Assembly: GCF_003726095.1 (NCBI RefSeq)
Contig: NZ_CP026031.1
Coordinates: 2,914,001-2,978,000 of the forward strand
From: Niallia circulans
GTDB taxonomy: Bacteria > Bacillota > Bacilli > Bacillales > Cytobacillaceae
Reading direction: 5' to 3'
Length of the DNA stretch: 64,000 nucleotides
Shown: positions 16,175-26,533 of the stretch, piece by piece
How positions within the stretch are numbered: position 1 is the first letter of the stretch
Layout: every line of letters begins with the position of its first letter
The notes under the pieces: generated by a model
Seen by the model: only the letters and a program-made list of their open reading frames with translations
Told to the model about the DNA's origin: nothing
Databases searched by the model: none
Made by a program: the position numbers and the translations under genes

Positions 16175-17911
16175 TTATTTATTATATCCGTCGATTACTG
16201 CATTCACTTGCTCCATTACGCCTAGCTTCAGTGCTTCTAGCTTACTTGTGCTTTCTTCTAAAGAAGAACTATTTACGCTAAAATAGAATTTCGCTTTTGG
16301 CTCTGTTCCAGATGGACGAAGGCAGAACCATGAACCATCTTCCAAATAATATTTAATTACATTAGATTTTGGTAGATCAATCAATGTTTCTGTTAGACCT
16401 TCTGAACGCTTACTTGTTAAATAGTCTTCCACTGCTACAACGTTTAAGCCCTTAACCTCTTTGATAGGAGCTTTACGGAAAGTATCCATAATATATGCAA
16501 TTTGCTCTGCTCCATCTTTTCCTTTTAATGTTAATGATTCTAAACCTTCTTGGTAGAAGCCATACTTTTTAAAGATTTCTAGTAAACCTTCATGAAGCGT
16601 TAATCCTTTTGCTTTATAATAAGCAGCAACCTCTGCAGCAAAAATAGCAGATTGAACAGCATCTTTATCGCGCACGAAATCACCGATTAAATAGCCATAG
16701 CTCTCTTCATAACCGAAAAGGAATGTATGCTCATGTGTTTGTTCAAACTCTTTAATTTTCTCTCCAATAAACTTGAACCCTGTCAAAGTATCAATAGTTG
16801 GAATGCCATAAGATTTTGCAATCGTGCGGCCGATTTCAGAGGTAACGATTGTTTTAATGACAACGCCATTTTCTGGAAGCATTCCTTTTGCTTTTTTCTC
16901 AGACAATAAGTATTCAAGCATTAATGCACCTAATTGATTTCCGGTAAGAACTGTGTATTCGCCACTTGTATCCTTCACTGCAACCCCTAGTCGATCTGCA
17001 TCTGGATCTGTAGCAAGGAGAACGTCAGCATCGATTTCTTTGCCGTAACGAATCGCAATTTCAAAAGCTGCATGCTCTTCTGGATTAGGTGATTTTACGG
17101 TAGAAAAGTTAGCATCAGGTAATTCTTGTTCTTTCACAACTGTTACATTTTCAAATCCAAACGCTTCTAAACCAGCACGGACTGGCTTGTTTCCAGTACC
17201 ATGTAATGGAGTATAAACAATTTTTAAATCCTTTGCTTCTGGCAAACGATTTAATTGGATTGTTTTTAGTTGTTCTACATAGGCAGCATCTACTTCTGCA
17301 CCAATATATGTTAATAAACCTTTTTCTAGTAACTCTTTTTCCTCTAAAACTTCAATTGTAAGCTCATCTTCGACTTCATTTACATATTTAATAATGATAT
17401 CTGCAGCCTCAGGAGGAAGTTGTCCACCGTCTTCTCCGTATGCTTTAAAGCCATTATACTCAGGAGGATTGTGACTAGCGGTAATCACTACTCCCGCAAA
17501 TGTATTTAAATAGCGTACAGCAAAAGATAATGCAGGTGTAGGACGAAGCTCTTCAAACACATAGGATTTAACTCCAAGCTTACCTACTACTTTCGCAACT
17601 TCTAGGGCAAATTCTGGAGATTGATGACGAGAATCATACGCTACAGCTACCCCGCGCTTCATCGCTTCTTCTCCTTGCTCTACTATGTATTTCCCTAATC
17701 CTTCTGCTGCTTTACGAACAGTATAAATATTCATGCGATTAATACCAGGTCCTAGTTCTCCACGCATACCGCCTGTACCAAATTCTAAATGTTTATAAAA
17801 ACTGTCCTCCAGCAACTTATCAGATGTTTGTAATTCTGTTAGTTGCGTTTTTAAGTTCGCTTCTAATCCTGCAAAACTTGTCCACTTTTCTACGATCTCT
17901 TTATAAGCCAT
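16175..17911 (-). CDS. pgcA: Alpha-phosphoglucomutase
   Basis: PgcA interconverts glucose-6-phosphate and glucose-1-phosphate, supplying GalU. In B. subtilis this route makes UDP-glucose for glucolipid, teichoic acid glucosylation and cell-size control. The 578-residue phosphohexomutase shows the substrate-binding [10 protein letters not shown], the phosphoserine loop TASHNP (Ser about 146), the metal loop DPDADRLG, the sugar loop GYEESYG and the phosphate-binding [12 protein letters not shown]. Length and motifs fit PgcA (YhxB) rather than GlmM. It stands alone with its own terminator. Confidence 0.95.
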   Translation of the reverse strand: MAYKEIVEKWTSFAGLEANLKTQLTELQTSDKLLEDSFYKHLEFGTGGMRGELGPGINRMNIYTVRKAAEGLGKYIVEQGEEAMKRGVAVAYDSRHQSPEFALEVAKVVGKLGVKSYVFEELRPTPALSFAVRYLNTFAGVVITASHNPPEYNGFKAYGEDGGQLPPEAADIIIKYVNEVEDELTIEVLEEKELLEKGLLTYIGAEVDAAYVEQLKTIQLNRLPEAKDLKIVYTPLHGTGNKPVRAGLEAFGFENVTVVKEQELPDANFSTVKSPNPEEHAAFEIAIRYGKEIDADVLLATDPDADRLGVAVKDTSGEYTVLTGNQLGALMLEYLLSEKKAKGMLPENGVVIKTIVTSEIGRTIAKSYGIPTIDTLTGFKFIGEKIKEFEQTHEHTFLFGYEESYGYLIGDFVRDKDAVQSAIFAAEVAAYYKAKGLTLHEGLLEIFKKYGFYQEGLESLTLKGKDGAEQIAYIMDTFRKAPIKEVKGLNVVAVEDYLTSKRSEGLTETLIDLPKSNVIKYYLEDGSWFCLRPSGTEPKAKFYFSVNSSSLEESTSKLEALKLGVMEQVNAVIDGYNK

Positions 17912-18075
17912 TGTCGCTGTTCTCCCACCTTTAAATTAATTAACCATATATCTTTACATTACCTAAAATATGTATATAAGTAAAGATTTTTTCAAAACCA
18001 TTCTTGTGGAACACTCTTCACCAATTAGGTCGTAGTTCCTATCCCAATAAGATTCCTAGATCCATTTCACGCACA

Positions 18076-18581
18076 TCATTTTTGTCTCCACATCTTTGAC
18101 AGCGGGCCGTTTTCTCCATAGACTGGATCAGCAGCTGGAAAAAATGCACTTTCAATCTCTTCCTGTACACCATCTAAGTCTTTCTCTACATCTGTTTTTA
18201 TATTATAATCTTCCCCATTTGGATATGCACCGATCACTTCAAATTCTGGAGAGGCAGATAATTTCTTATGACCAGTTCCTGCAGGAAGCAATAAGACATC
18301 ACCACTCTTTACAATAAGCTTGGATCCACCTTCTCCGCCTATTTGTAATAAAGCAGAGCCTGTTTTTATCCCAGAACTTCATGGGCATTGCTGTGATAAT
18401 GATGATAGGAGAATACTCCTCCTGACCAGGTATTTTTCCAATTATTTTGCTGAAAGACCTTTTCCATTTCGTCTTCCTTATTCTCCATAGCCCTTTTATA
18501 ATGAAGTGCTGGGAGATAAGGATGATTGGGTATATATCTATTCTGTTCGAAATAATACATTGTAATATCTGGATTCCCCAT
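18076..18581 (-). pseudogene. Frameshifted cupin-domain protein, YjlB-like
   Basis: Two frames together give a complete YjlB-type cupin of about 168 residues. The first (from ATG 18581 after GAGGTG) encodes NHPYLPALHYKRAM, WSGGVFSYHHYHSNAHEVLG and stops. The other continues with IKTGSALLQIGGEGG, VLLLPAGTGHKKLS, VIGAYPNGEDYN and DPVYGENGPL to the stop at 18076. A single missing base near 18368-18372 (within GGGATA) explains the break; inserting one base restores the frame. The metal-binding histidines survive on both sides. It is a recent pseudogene or a sequencing error. YjlB proteins are small cupins of unknown function. Confidence 0.8.
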
Positions 18582-18818
18582 GGATGCACACCTCTTTGTC
18601 AATTGATATTACTGTATACCCCTCTTCTTCCTAAATCATTCCTACAGTTATTGATAGAAGCAACAAAACCATTAATTCAAATAATTACCTCTTTTCTTTT
18701 TATTCCGACTTTTGAATTTTCTACTAAAAACAAGCAAATTTCCGTCGATAATATTCAAGGTATCTTTTAATTTTGATATATGAGGATTATTTACATTAAA
18801 AAAAGGAAGGCGAACAGT

Positions 18819-20501
18819 ATGAAAATTTCCATCAGGTATAAATTATTAGCAAGCTTTCTGATTGTTTCTATTTTATTTATGATTCTGTCCTATTATTCTT
18901 ATAAAAGTACAAAAGAAACAGTAGAAACTTATGATTATGTAATTGAAACCGTAACAGAATTACGCTCTATTTCTGAACAAATACAGACAAATGCAGCTAG
19001 AGAAATTTCAAACTTAAGGGGTTATTTTGTTTATAGAACTGATGCCTATAAAAATAGAGTAAATGGCGCAAGCACAAATATTGATACGCTTGTTAACACT
19101 GGGATAGAAATCTCTACTGAGGCAGAAACAGTAAAGCGATTAAAGGATATACAGACTTTAAACAAAGAACTTACTCATAAGGCGAATGCATTGATGAATA
19201 GTAATAACCCTTCTCCATCTGCTTTAGATGAGATTACGACATTATCTGACAGCTTATCTGATCAAACGGAAGCTTTTAATATTTGGCTGACCCATGATAT
19301 TTTGAATCCAGAGGTTGAAAGAGCTCATACAGATTCTGAACAAAGAATGATGCTGGTACTTATTTTTAGTGTATTAGTTACGTTGCTATCTATCGTAATG
19401 GGTTTCCTTCAATCAGCTCTTATTATGAAACCAATTCAGTATTTAAAAACAAATATGCAAAAAGTCGCAAAAGGGAACTTACACACAGCAAAATCCCCAA
19501 TAAAATCCAGAGATGAAATTTATCAATTAAATGAAGCTTTTGAACAAATGAAAGAGAATTTAGCAAAAATGATTGTTAACATGACAGAAAGCTCAAATCT
19601 GGTAGCAGCATCTGCAGAGCAATTAAATGAAAGTGCAGAACAATCAAGCAATGCGTCTGCAGCAATTGCTTCCTCTATTCAGGCAATTGCTGCTAGCAAT
19701 GAACATGCAATTGTTAAAATATCTGGCAATACGCTTGCCTTAGATTCAATTTTAACCGGAGTAGAGGCGATTAAGGATCGTTCTTTGCATGTGTCTGCCT
19801 TATCACAAGCTGCCTTTACAAATGCAGAAAAGGGCACAAAACAAATCGAAGATAATTTAACACAAATGAAATTCATTTATGACTCTGTACAACGTTCCAA
19901 TACGATTATTGCTTCTTTAGCTGACCGATCACAAGAAATAGGAAAAATGATTGAGTTAATAAGTAATATTGCCGAGCAAACAAATTTATTAGCATTAAAC
20001 GCGGCTATTGAGGCGGCTAGAGCAGGAGAAAACGGCAAAGGCTTTGCCATTGTAGCCGATGAAGTTCGTAAATTAGCGGAGCAGTCTCAAGCTTCCGCAC
20101 AAGATATTTCCCAATCTTTACATGGAATTCAGCAGGATACATCCGACGCAGTCACCATGTTAAATGAGACAATGGATCGAGCGAAGAACGGAGTAACTAT
20201 TTCAACAAATACGGTTGAATCCTTCTCGACCATTGTGTCCAACACTCAAAAGGTGGCCCCAGAAATAGAAGAGGTTGCCCAAACAGTTGCTACCATCACA
20301 ATACAGATTAAAGATGTGGTCGAGGTTGCAAATGAAATTACCCTTCTTGCTAAAGAAAATGGAAATAGTACAGAAGAAGTTGCCGCTTCTACAGAAGAAC
20401 AATCAGCATCGATGGAAGAAATTAAAGCTTCTGCTGAATCCTTATCCAGCATGGCAGATGAATTAATGAAAATTGTGTCTCAGTTTAATAGTGAAAACTA
20501 A
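18819..20501 (+). CDS. Methyl-accepting chemotaxis protein
   Basis: A transmembrane chemoreceptor of 560 residues. A first membrane helix (about residues 7-28) is followed by a helical extracytoplasmic sensor of the four-helix-bundle type, a second helix (about 185-207, [17 protein letters not shown]), a HAMP linker and a long signalling coiled coil with the hairpin tip [20 protein letters not shown]. The ligand is unknown. ATG 18819 follows GGAAGG at good spacing; a start 13 codons upstream has none. It is monocistronic with its own terminator and no che genes adjoin it. Confidence 0.92.
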   Translation: MKISIRYKLLASFLIVSILFMILSYYSYKSTKETVETYDYVIETVTELRSISEQIQTNAAREISNLRGYFVYRTDAYKNRVNGASTNIDTLVNTGIEISTEAETVKRLKDIQTLNKELTHKANALMNSNNPSPSALDEITTLSDSLSDQTEAFNIWLTHDILNPEVERAHTDSEQRMMLVLIFSVLVTLLSIVMGFLQSALIMKPIQYLKTNMQKVAKGNLHTAKSPIKSRDEIYQLNEAFEQMKENLAKMIVNMTESSNLVAASAEQLNESAEQSSNASAAIASSIQAIAASNEHAIVKISGNTLALDSILTGVEAIKDRSLHVSALSQAAFTNAEKGTKQIEDNLTQMKFIYDSVQRSNTIIASLADRSQEIGKMIELISNIAEQTNLLALNAAIEAARAGENGKGFAIVADEVRKLAEQSQASAQDISQSLHGIQQDTSDAVTMLNETMDRAKNGVTISTNTVESFSTIVSNTQKVAPEIEEVAQTVATITIQIKDVVEVANEITLLAKENGNSTEEVAASTEEQSASMEEIKASAESLSSMADELMKIVSQFNSEN

Positions 20502-20520
20502 ATTTTTTTGAAGCAAGAAG

Positions 20521-20563
20521 ACCCGAAAAGTTAGCGTAAAAATTACTTTTCGGGTGTTTTTTT
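20521..20563 (+). terminator. Terminator of the chemoreceptor gene
   Basis: ACCCGAAAAGT (20521-20531) pairs with ACTTTTCGGGT (20545-20555), followed by G and seven T residues. Confidence 0.85.
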
Positions 20564-20590
20564 GAGGGGAATGGAATAATGATTTGTGGT

Positions 20591-21320
20591 TTGGCTGATT
20601 TCCTGTCCCGGTTGGCTGATATTTTTTTACTTTGGCTGATTTCCTGCCCCAGTTGGCTGATATTTTCTTACTTTGGCTGATTTCCTGCCCCGGTTGGCTG
20701 ATATTTTCTTACTTTGGCTGATTTCCTGCCTCGGTTGGCTGATATTTTCTTACTTTGGCTGATTTCTCGCTCCGGTTGGCTGATATTTTTTTACTTTGGC
20801 TGATTTCCTGCCCCGGTTGGCTGATATTTTTTTACTTTGGCTGATTTCCTGCTCCGGTTGGCTGATATTTTTTTACTTTGGCTGATTTCCTGCCCCGATC
20901 GGCTGATATTTTTCTACTTTGGCTGATTTCTCGCTCCGGTTGGCTGATATTTTTTTACTTTGGCTGATTTCCTGCCCCAGTTGGCTGATATTTTTTTACT
21001 TTGGCTGATTTCCTGCCCCGGTTGGCTGATATTTTCTTACTTTGGCTGATTTCTCGCTCCGGTTGGCTGATATTTTTTTACTTTGGCTGATTTCCTGCTC
21101 CAGTTGGCTGATATTTCTTACTTTGGCTGATTTCCTGCTCCGGTTGGCTGATATTTTCTTACTTTGGCTGATTTCTCGCTCCGGTTGGCTGATATTTTCT
21201 TACTTTGGCTGATTTCCTGTCCCGGTTGGCTGATATTTTTTTACTTTGGCTGATTTCCTGCCCCAGTTGGCTGATATTTTCTTACTTTGGCTGATTTCTC
21301 GCTCCGGTTAGCTGATTCCC
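20591..21320. repeat. Minisatellite of 18 x 41 bp, TTGGCTGAT every 20-21 bp
   Basis: Eighteen near-identical 41-bp units (one of 40 bp) fill the gap between the chemoreceptor terminator and the convergent MFS gene. Each unit holds two copies of TTGGCTGAT, one followed by TTCCTGCCCCGG or TTCTCGCTCCGG and one by ATTTTTTTAC, so the motif recurs every 20-21 bp, two helical turns. The variant with TCTCGCTCC occurs at units 5, 9, 12, 15 and 18. Units 1-2 are identical to units 16-17. Stops occur in all frames on both strands. The tail decays to about 21380. Confidence 0.95.
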
Positions 21321-21440
21321 TCCTATTTCCCCTGATTCCCCGGTGTATTTGACTAATTTCTCGCTACTTTTAGCCAAAATCACCATTCATTTCATCGAGT
21401 ATTCCCTATAAATATTAATTTTTCATCCTTCTTCCACTCC

Positions 21441-22898
21441 TCACTCCTCCTTCTTTTTTCTCCAGACAGAATAAACAAAATAAATAGCAATTAATACCAG
21501 AAGAACAAATAAAAGCAGAAATAAATAGTGAAAGCCTAACATGACTGCCTCAAATTCCGAGCGTCTTGTATCATTCATCCAATCAGTAATCGTTCCATCT
21601 AACCACATATTCATAAAAGTAATCGCTAGCGCTGTCCCGATTACCATTCCAATATTTCTTAGCAAGGCAATAGTACTGCTCATCATTCCTAAGAATTGTA
21701 AGGGAACATATAGCATCATTATGCTGTAATTGGGCGATGTTAAGATCCCCATCGAGAACCCCAATAAACAAAGCAATATGATTAATGTAGGTAAGGATGT
21801 CCCAGGAGATAGGAAGCTCAGCCCAAGCATCGTTATACATAAAAGCCCTAAACCAACTAGGACTACCTTTTCTCCCCCAAACCGGTCTGCTAACGATCCA
21901 CTAATAGGACCAAGTACTGCCAGAAGCAATGGATAACACATTAATAAAAGTCCTGACTGCTCAGCAGAAAAGCCTAAAACACCTCGTAAATAAAAAGGTA
22001 ATATAACAGTCGAAGCAAATGCTGCACAATAGCTTGTCATTAAGATTAATCCACCGGCTTTCACAATGGGGGAAGAGAAAATCGATGGTTGGATAAACGG
22101 GTGCTCCTCCTTCTTACTATGGAAGAAAAAGAAAAGAAAACAGGCAACACTAACACAGGCAATCCCTAATAAATAGATCTTATAAGCTCCCTCGCCAATC
22201 GAGTTGAGAACAAAAACAAAGGAAACAATCCCTATCCCAAAATAGATACTGCCTTTGTAATCAAAGCTAGAATGTTCAAAATGGCGGTCAATTGGAACAA
22301 ATTTCTGTGCTAAAAAATAGGCTCCAATACTTATTGGAACAACAGTCCAAAATAAGATATGCCAAGAAAAGGATTCGATAAAAAATCCACCAACAGAGGG
22401 ACCTAATAATGCTCCGATTCCGACAGATGTACTGATAATCCCAAGGGCTTTTCCTCGATGTTTCTCAGGATAAACATCTGTCACAATTGCCATATTAACT
22501 GCTTGAAGCATTGCTGCCCCACTACCTTGGATTACTCTAGCAATAATCAACATAGGAATATTGAAAGACAGGGCGGATCCACATGCTCCCGCCGCAAAAA
22601 CTAAATAGCCAAGATTATGTATACGCTTCTTTCCAAACTGATCTGCTAGTTTCCCCATCAACGGTAAAAACAACATAATCGCCAATAGATAGCCATTGAC
22701 AATCCATTGGGTAACAGAAAGCTTTGCCGAAAAATCAATGGATATATCGGTTAAGGCAATATTGACAAATCCAGCAGAAAAGTGGGACAAAAAAGCACCC
22801 GTACAAACAGATAGCAGTAAAAGTATGGATTGGAATTTTTGGCTCGAGGCTGATGGTTCTTTTCTTACTTCTAAAAAACTCAGCTTATTTTTTGTCAT
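21441..22898 (-). CDS. MFS transporter, DHA2 (14-helix) multidrug efflux type
   Basis: A 485-residue membrane protein with about 14 hydrophobic segments. It has the MFS motif A (GKLADQFGKKRIHNLG), motif B (ARVIQGSGAAMLQA) and motif C (GIGALLGPSVGGFF) typical of EmrB/QacA drug:H+ antiporters. The substrate cannot be read from sequence. It is the last gene of a run transcribed leftward: ABC ATPase, permease, binding protein, cysteine hydrolase, then this transporter. It has no visible terminator before the 41-bp minisatellite, which would therefore form its 3' UTR. Confidence 0.85.
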   Translation of the reverse strand: MTKNKLSFLEVRKEPSASSQKFQSILLLLSVCTGAFLSHFSAGFVNIALTDISIDFSAKLSVTQWIVNGYLLAIMLFLPLMGKLADQFGKKRIHNLGYLVFAAGACGSALSFNIPMLIIARVIQGSGAAMLQAVNMAIVTDVYPEKHRGKALGIISTSVGIGALLGPSVGGFFIESFSWHILFWTVVPISIGAYFLAQKFVPIDRHFEHSSFDYKGSIYFGIGIVSFVFVLNSIGEGAYKIYLLGIACVSVACFLFFFFHSKKEEHPFIQPSIFSSPIVKAGGLILMTSYCAAFASTVILPFYLRGVLGFSAEQSGLLLMCYPLLLAVLGPISGSLADRFGGEKVVLVGLGLLCITMLGLSFLSPGTSLPTLIILLCLLGFSMGILTSPNYSIMMLYVPLQFLGMMSSTIALLRNIGMVIGTALAITFMNMWLDGTITDWMNDTRRSEFEAVMLGFHYLFLLLFVLLVLIAIYFVYSVWRKKKEE

Positions 22899-22995
22899 TT
22901 AAATCATCCTTTATGCTATGCATTCAAATCGAAAGAGGAGGAATGAGAGTATTATAAACTTCTCCCCCGTTTCCTCCAATCAAGCTATTCTCTTT

Positions 22996-23607
22996 CTACT
23001 GAAGAGCATGAATAGATTTAACCACTTCTTTACTGGTGGCAACTGTACCAAAAAACTGGTTAATGGTTTGCAAGGTCATCTCATGTGCCTCTTTTGAGAA
23101 GGCTGCCGTACAATCTGATAAGAAAATAACATCATAATCCAGCATAAAACCATCTCTTGCTGTTGATTCCACACATATATTTGTGCTAACACCTGCCATT
23201 AACAGCGTCTCAATTTTTAATGCTCTCAGAACAGAATCCAATCTTGTATTAATAAATGCACTATATCTATGTTTTATTACGATAACATCATTCTTCTCTG
23301 GTTCCAATTGATAAAATTCTGCTCCCCATGTATCCTTTCGGCAAAGCCCCTTCTGATTTTTTCCCTTTAGTCGCTTAATCCACGTTTCTGAATCTGTGCT
23401 GTCCTCATGAATTGTTTGTATATAAATAATCGGCACATTTATATCTTTCATCGAAGCGATCATGTCTTTTAGATTTGGCATCATTTCATCTACCATAGAT
23501 ACATCTAAATCCTGCTGAGCTAAGCTTCCTTCTTTATGACAATAATCATTTTGAACATCAACAATTAGTAATGCAGTATGTTTGGGATTCCATTCTAGTT
23601 GATTCAT
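22996..23607 (-). CDS. Isochorismatase-fold cysteine hydrolase
   Basis: A 203-residue protein of the isochorismatase/nicotinamidase-like superfamily. The catalytic triad is visible as Asp in LLIVDVQNDY, Lys in DVIVIKHRYSAF and Cys in GVSTNICVESTARDG, with the usual cis-peptide before the cysteine (AGVST). Such enzymes hydrolyse amides or carbamoyl groups (ureidoacrylate, N-carbamoylsarcosine, nicotinamide). Its operon with an NMT1-like uptake system suggests it processes the imported compound, perhaps a pyrimidine or ureido derivative; this is inference. The start at 23607 is preferred because AAAGG sits directly against the earlier ATG. Confidence 0.85.
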   Translation of the reverse strand: MNQLEWNPKHTALLIVDVQNDYCHKEGSLAQQDLDVSMVDEMMPNLKDMIASMKDINVPIIYIQTIHEDSTDSETWIKRLKGKNQKGLCRKDTWGAEFYQLEPEKNDVIVIKHRYSAFINTRLDSVLRALKIETLLMAGVSTNICVESTARDGFMLDYDVIFLSDCTAAFSKEAHEMTLQTINQFFGTVATSKEVVKSIHALQ

Positions 23608-23677
23608 CAGCCTCATCCTTTCGTGTTAAATTTATACCTTCCTGTATTCTTTTGCATTCCCATCAAAATGATCCATG

Positions 23678-24712
23678 TTATTTAGAAAGCTCATCCACAA
23701 ATTGCATGTCAATTAGCTTATCGTATTGATAGCCATTTGTATAAACTCCAGTTTTTTCGACAACTTCCATTGGTTTTGCAAGTGCCTCTTCGGAAATAAA
23801 GCCATCCTTACTCCAAAGACTGTCTGCATAAGCCCGATCAAGCGAAGCCTGCAAGCTTTCCTCCGCAGTCGAAGGGAATTCTTGTTTTAAAATTTCCATC
23901 GCCAATTCATGATCCTCATCAATCGTCTTAAGTCCTTTCATAACTGCACTGACAAAGCTTTTTACTGTCTCTGGCTCTTCTTCTATTGTTGATTTTTTCA
24001 CGCTTAATACCGAATATGGGTAGTCACCAAGACTGGCAAAGCTATAAAAGGGTTCTGCCCAAACTCCTTTATTTATTCCTTCGGTAATCTGTGGTTCTGC
24101 ACCATTCGCTATATCAGCTTGACCCGATTCAACTAATGAAACGACAGCACTTGCATCTGCAGGTTCTTCTAGTTTGACATCTTTTTCAGGATCTAAACCG
24201 ACATCCATTAATAACCACCGCGTTAATAAATTGGGACTTCCGCCAAAGCGACCTGCTGCAATGGTTTTTCCTTTTAAATAATCAGCAAGTTTCTCCTTAC
24301 TAGTATTGGCTATTGTTTGCTCTGTATCCGCCATTAAGTATACATTGGCTCGATTTACAACATTTACTACAGAAACAATAGGATCAGCATTTCCTGTGTT
24401 AGCCATTTGATTCGATTCTGGGCCACCAATATTTCCCCATGCATCCCCACTAACTACAGAAGTAACATGAGCACCGCCTGTTGCTGTAATTATTTCAACC
24501 TCTAGTCCCTCTTCTTCAAAAAAGCCTTCCCGAATCGCTGCATATAAAGGTAGATAGCCAATTAAATGAACTGGTTCAGCAATAACAAGCTTCTTTGTTC
24601 CATTCTCAGACTCTTTTTTACTACTTGTGCCTTTTGTTGAGGAACATCCGCTAAAAATAATTAAAAGTAGTATTAAATAAATTCCAAAATGAAAGTAGCG
24701 ATTTTTTTTCAT
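23678..24712 (-). CDS. ABC transporter substrate-binding lipoprotein, NMT1/SsuA-like
   Basis: The lipoprotein signal has the lipobox IFSGC with Cys23. The mature protein is a two-lobed binding protein of the NMT1/THI5-like and SsuA class (GYLPLYAAIREGFFEEEGLE; IGGPESNQMA; GGSPNLLTRWLLMDVGLDPE; VVSLVESGQADIANGAEP). Family members bind pyrimidine thiamine precursors, sulfonates, nitrate or riboflavin. No TPP or S-box element lies before the operon, so the ligand is open. ATG 24712 follows AGGGGGAAA; the frame is open 49 codons further up but overlaps the permease gene. It is third in the operon. Confidence 0.88.
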   Translation of the reverse strand: MKKNRYFHFGIYLILLLIIFSGCSSTKGTSSKKESENGTKKLVIAEPVHLIGYLPLYAAIREGFFEEEGLEVEIITATGGAHVTSVVSGDAWGNIGGPESNQMANTGNADPIVSVVNVVNRANVYLMADTEQTIANTSKEKLADYLKGKTIAAGRFGGSPNLLTRWLLMDVGLDPEKDVKLEEPADASAVVSLVESGQADIANGAEPQITEGINKGVWAEPFYSFASLGDYPYSVLSVKKSTIEEEPETVKSFVSAVMKGLKTIDEDHELAMEILKQEFPSTAEESLQASLDRAYADSLWSKDGFISEEALAKPMEVVEKTGVYTNGYQYDKLIDMQFVDELSK

Positions 24713-24756
24713 GTAAACTTTCCCCCTATTTGATGCTTTATCTAAACTGGATAGAA

Positions 24757-25617
24757 CTACTCTCTCAATCCTTTTCCTCTTAATAAGCGCTTTTCCAGCC
24801 AAACAGTCCCTATATACATCAACACTGATAATATGGATAAAACAACAACTCCTACCCATACTAAATTTATATTCATAATTTGTCCTGCGTACAAAATCAT
24901 TCTGCCAATCCCTTGTCGCGAACTAATAAATTCTCCTACGATTGTTCCCGCTAAGGCTAAGGCAATATTAATTTTCAAACTGCTGACAATCCACGGCATA
25001 GCAGAGGGAATAACGACTTTTGTAAAAATATGATGTTTTTTTGCGCCAAGGGAAAAAAGCATTCTTTCTAAATCAGCATCTACACTTTTCACGCCACTAT
25101 GTGCAGCAATAGCAGTTACAATCACAGTCATCATAAATGCCAGAACAACTTTTGAGCTGAAGCCAATCCCAAAAAGAATAACTAAAACCGGAGCTAATGC
25201 AAGTTTAGGGATAGCGTTAAAAGCAATTAAATATGGCTCTGCGATTCTGGAATAAAAATAGGACCACCAAAAGGACAATCCAAGCAATGCACCAAAAAAT
25301 GTGCCAAAAAGAAAGCCGATTATAGTCGCACCTGAAGTGTATAGAAGATCACTCCATAAAGTTCCTTCCGTAAAAGCAATAACGCCTGTTTCCCAAATAA
25401 TCGTCGGACTGCTCCAATAATAAGAATCGATTATTTTCCACTTTGTGAATAGTTCCCATAAAATAAAGAAAAGAATACCAATTAAAACTTGCCCAATTAG
25501 CGTTATTCGCTTCTTTCTTCTTTCCTTTAATTCCTCATCCTCTATAATCGGCAATGTATCTACCTCTTGCATTTTTACTTTGTGCGGCAAAATAATTTGC
25601 TCTGAATTATCTCTCAT
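24757..25617 (-). CDS. ABC transporter permease, SsuC/ThiX-like
   Basis: A 286-residue permease with an extended, charged N-terminus (about 40 residues) and about six membrane helices. The EAA loop is recognisable as LFSLGAKKHHIFTKVVIPSA, which couples to the ATPase. LAGTIVGEFISSRQGIGRMI is typical of the nitrate/sulfonate/taurine permease family. It partners the ATPase encoded 26 bp upstream and the binding lipoprotein downstream. Substrate as for that lipoprotein: undetermined. Confidence 0.88.
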   Translation of the reverse strand: MRDNSEQIILPHKVKMQEVDTLPIIEDEELKERRKKRITLIGQVLIGILFFILWELFTKWKIIDSYYWSSPTIIWETGVIAFTEGTLWSDLLYTSGATIIGFLFGTFFGALLGLSFWWSYFYSRIAEPYLIAFNAIPKLALAPVLVILFGIGFSSKVVLAFMMTVIVTAIAAHSGVKSVDADLERMLFSLGAKKHHIFTKVVIPSAMPWIVSSLKINIALALAGTIVGEFISSRQGIGRMILYAGQIMNINLVWVGVVVLSILSVLMYIGTVWLEKRLLRGKGLRE

Positions 25618-25643
25618 CTATGTTCCTCCTCTTTTCAAGAATC

Positions 25644-26414
25644 TTATTTAGCTAATACTACTTCTTCCTTTAATAGTGCAAATAAATATTTTTTCAAAGC
25701 AATGAAATCCGGATGCAATAATGTATCTTGATTGCGTGGCCTTGCTAATGATACGTCTACCTTTTCCTTTAATCGTCCTGGTCTTGGGGATAGGACATAA
25801 ATTTCATCTGATAAATAAATAGCTTCATCAATATCATGGGTTACAAACAAAATGGTTTTCTTAAAATCAGACCAAATATCTAACAGCCAAGTTTGCATCA
25901 ATAATCGTGTCTGGGCATCTAAAGCACCAAATGGCTCATCGAGTAAAATAATATCTTGGTCATATAACAAGGTGCGTAATAATGCTGCTCTTTGTCTCAT
26001 CCCACCAGATAATTCATCTGGATAATGATGTTCAAATCCCCCTAATCCGTATTTTTGAAGAAGTGGTTTAGCTCTTGCCACAGCTTCTTTCTTACTCACA
26101 CCCTTTATTTCTAGTCCTAATATGACATTTTGCAAAATACTTCTCCAAGGTAGAAGCAAATCTTTTTGAAGCATATAGCCCACATATCCATTCTTGCCAA
26201 CAATGTTCTTGCCATCGAGGATTACCTCCCCAGTAGTAGGCTTCATTAGGCCTGCGATGATATTAAATAACGTCGATTTTCCACAACCACTCGGTCCAAT
26301 TAAGCTGATAAACTTGCCTTCTTGGATTTTCAAATTGGCATCCCTCAACGCTACTACTTCTTTTCCTTCTTTTTTAAAGATCTTATTCGTATGGCGAACT
26401 TCTAGTTTATACAC
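25644..26414 (-). CDS. ABC transporter ATP-binding protein, SsuB/TauB-like
   Basis: A 256-residue ATPase that energises the importer encoded next to it. Walker A is GPSGCGKST (residues 40-48), the Q-loop is YMLQKDLLLPW, the signature is LSGGMRQRAALLR, Walker B is DIILLDEPFGALD and the switch is VTHDIDEA. The KDLLLPWR after the Q-loop is characteristic of the nitrate/sulfonate family. It is the first gene of the five-gene leftward run; the site GAGGGAG precedes ATG. The interval to the upstream gene contains only a terminator, and no promoter consensus was evident. Confidence 0.92.
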   Translation of the reverse strand: MYKLEVRHTNKIFKKEGKEVVALRDANLKIQEGKFISLIGPSGCGKSTLFNIIAGLMKPTTGEVILDGKNIVGKNGYVGYMLQKDLLLPWRSILQNVILGLEIKGVSKKEAVARAKPLLQKYGLGGFEHHYPDELSGGMRQRAALLRTLLYDQDIILLDEPFGALDAQTRLLMQTWLLDIWSDFKKTILFVTHDIDEAIYLSDEIYVLSPRPGRLKEKVDVSLARPRNQDTLLHPDFIALKKYLFALLKEEVVLAK

Positions 26415-26452
26415 CCTAAAACTCCCTCATTTCATAAAATATTTCTATTAAT

Positions 26453-26509
26453 AAAAAAAACCGCCAGAATTTCCTGAGTGTTGTATCTCAGTCTAATTCT
26501 GACGGTTTT
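26453..26509 (-). terminator. Terminator of the MpsC-like gene
   Basis: AAAACCGTCAGAATT pairs with AATTCTGGCGGTTTT on the minus strand (one mismatch). A second hairpin CTGAG/CTCAG is nested inside, and a run of T residues follows. Confidence 0.82.
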
Positions 26510-26533
26510 CCTGCTCTCTTCCAAAGAGTTCAT

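Noticed and set aside
18447..18770. Plus-strand frame of 107 codons opposite the cupin pseudogene
   Set aside because: The minus strand explains this DNA as a YjlB-like cupin; the plus frame has no recognisable protein features.
20591..21320. 41-bp array as a CRISPR
   Set aside because: Units are contiguous with no unique spacers, and no cas genes are present.
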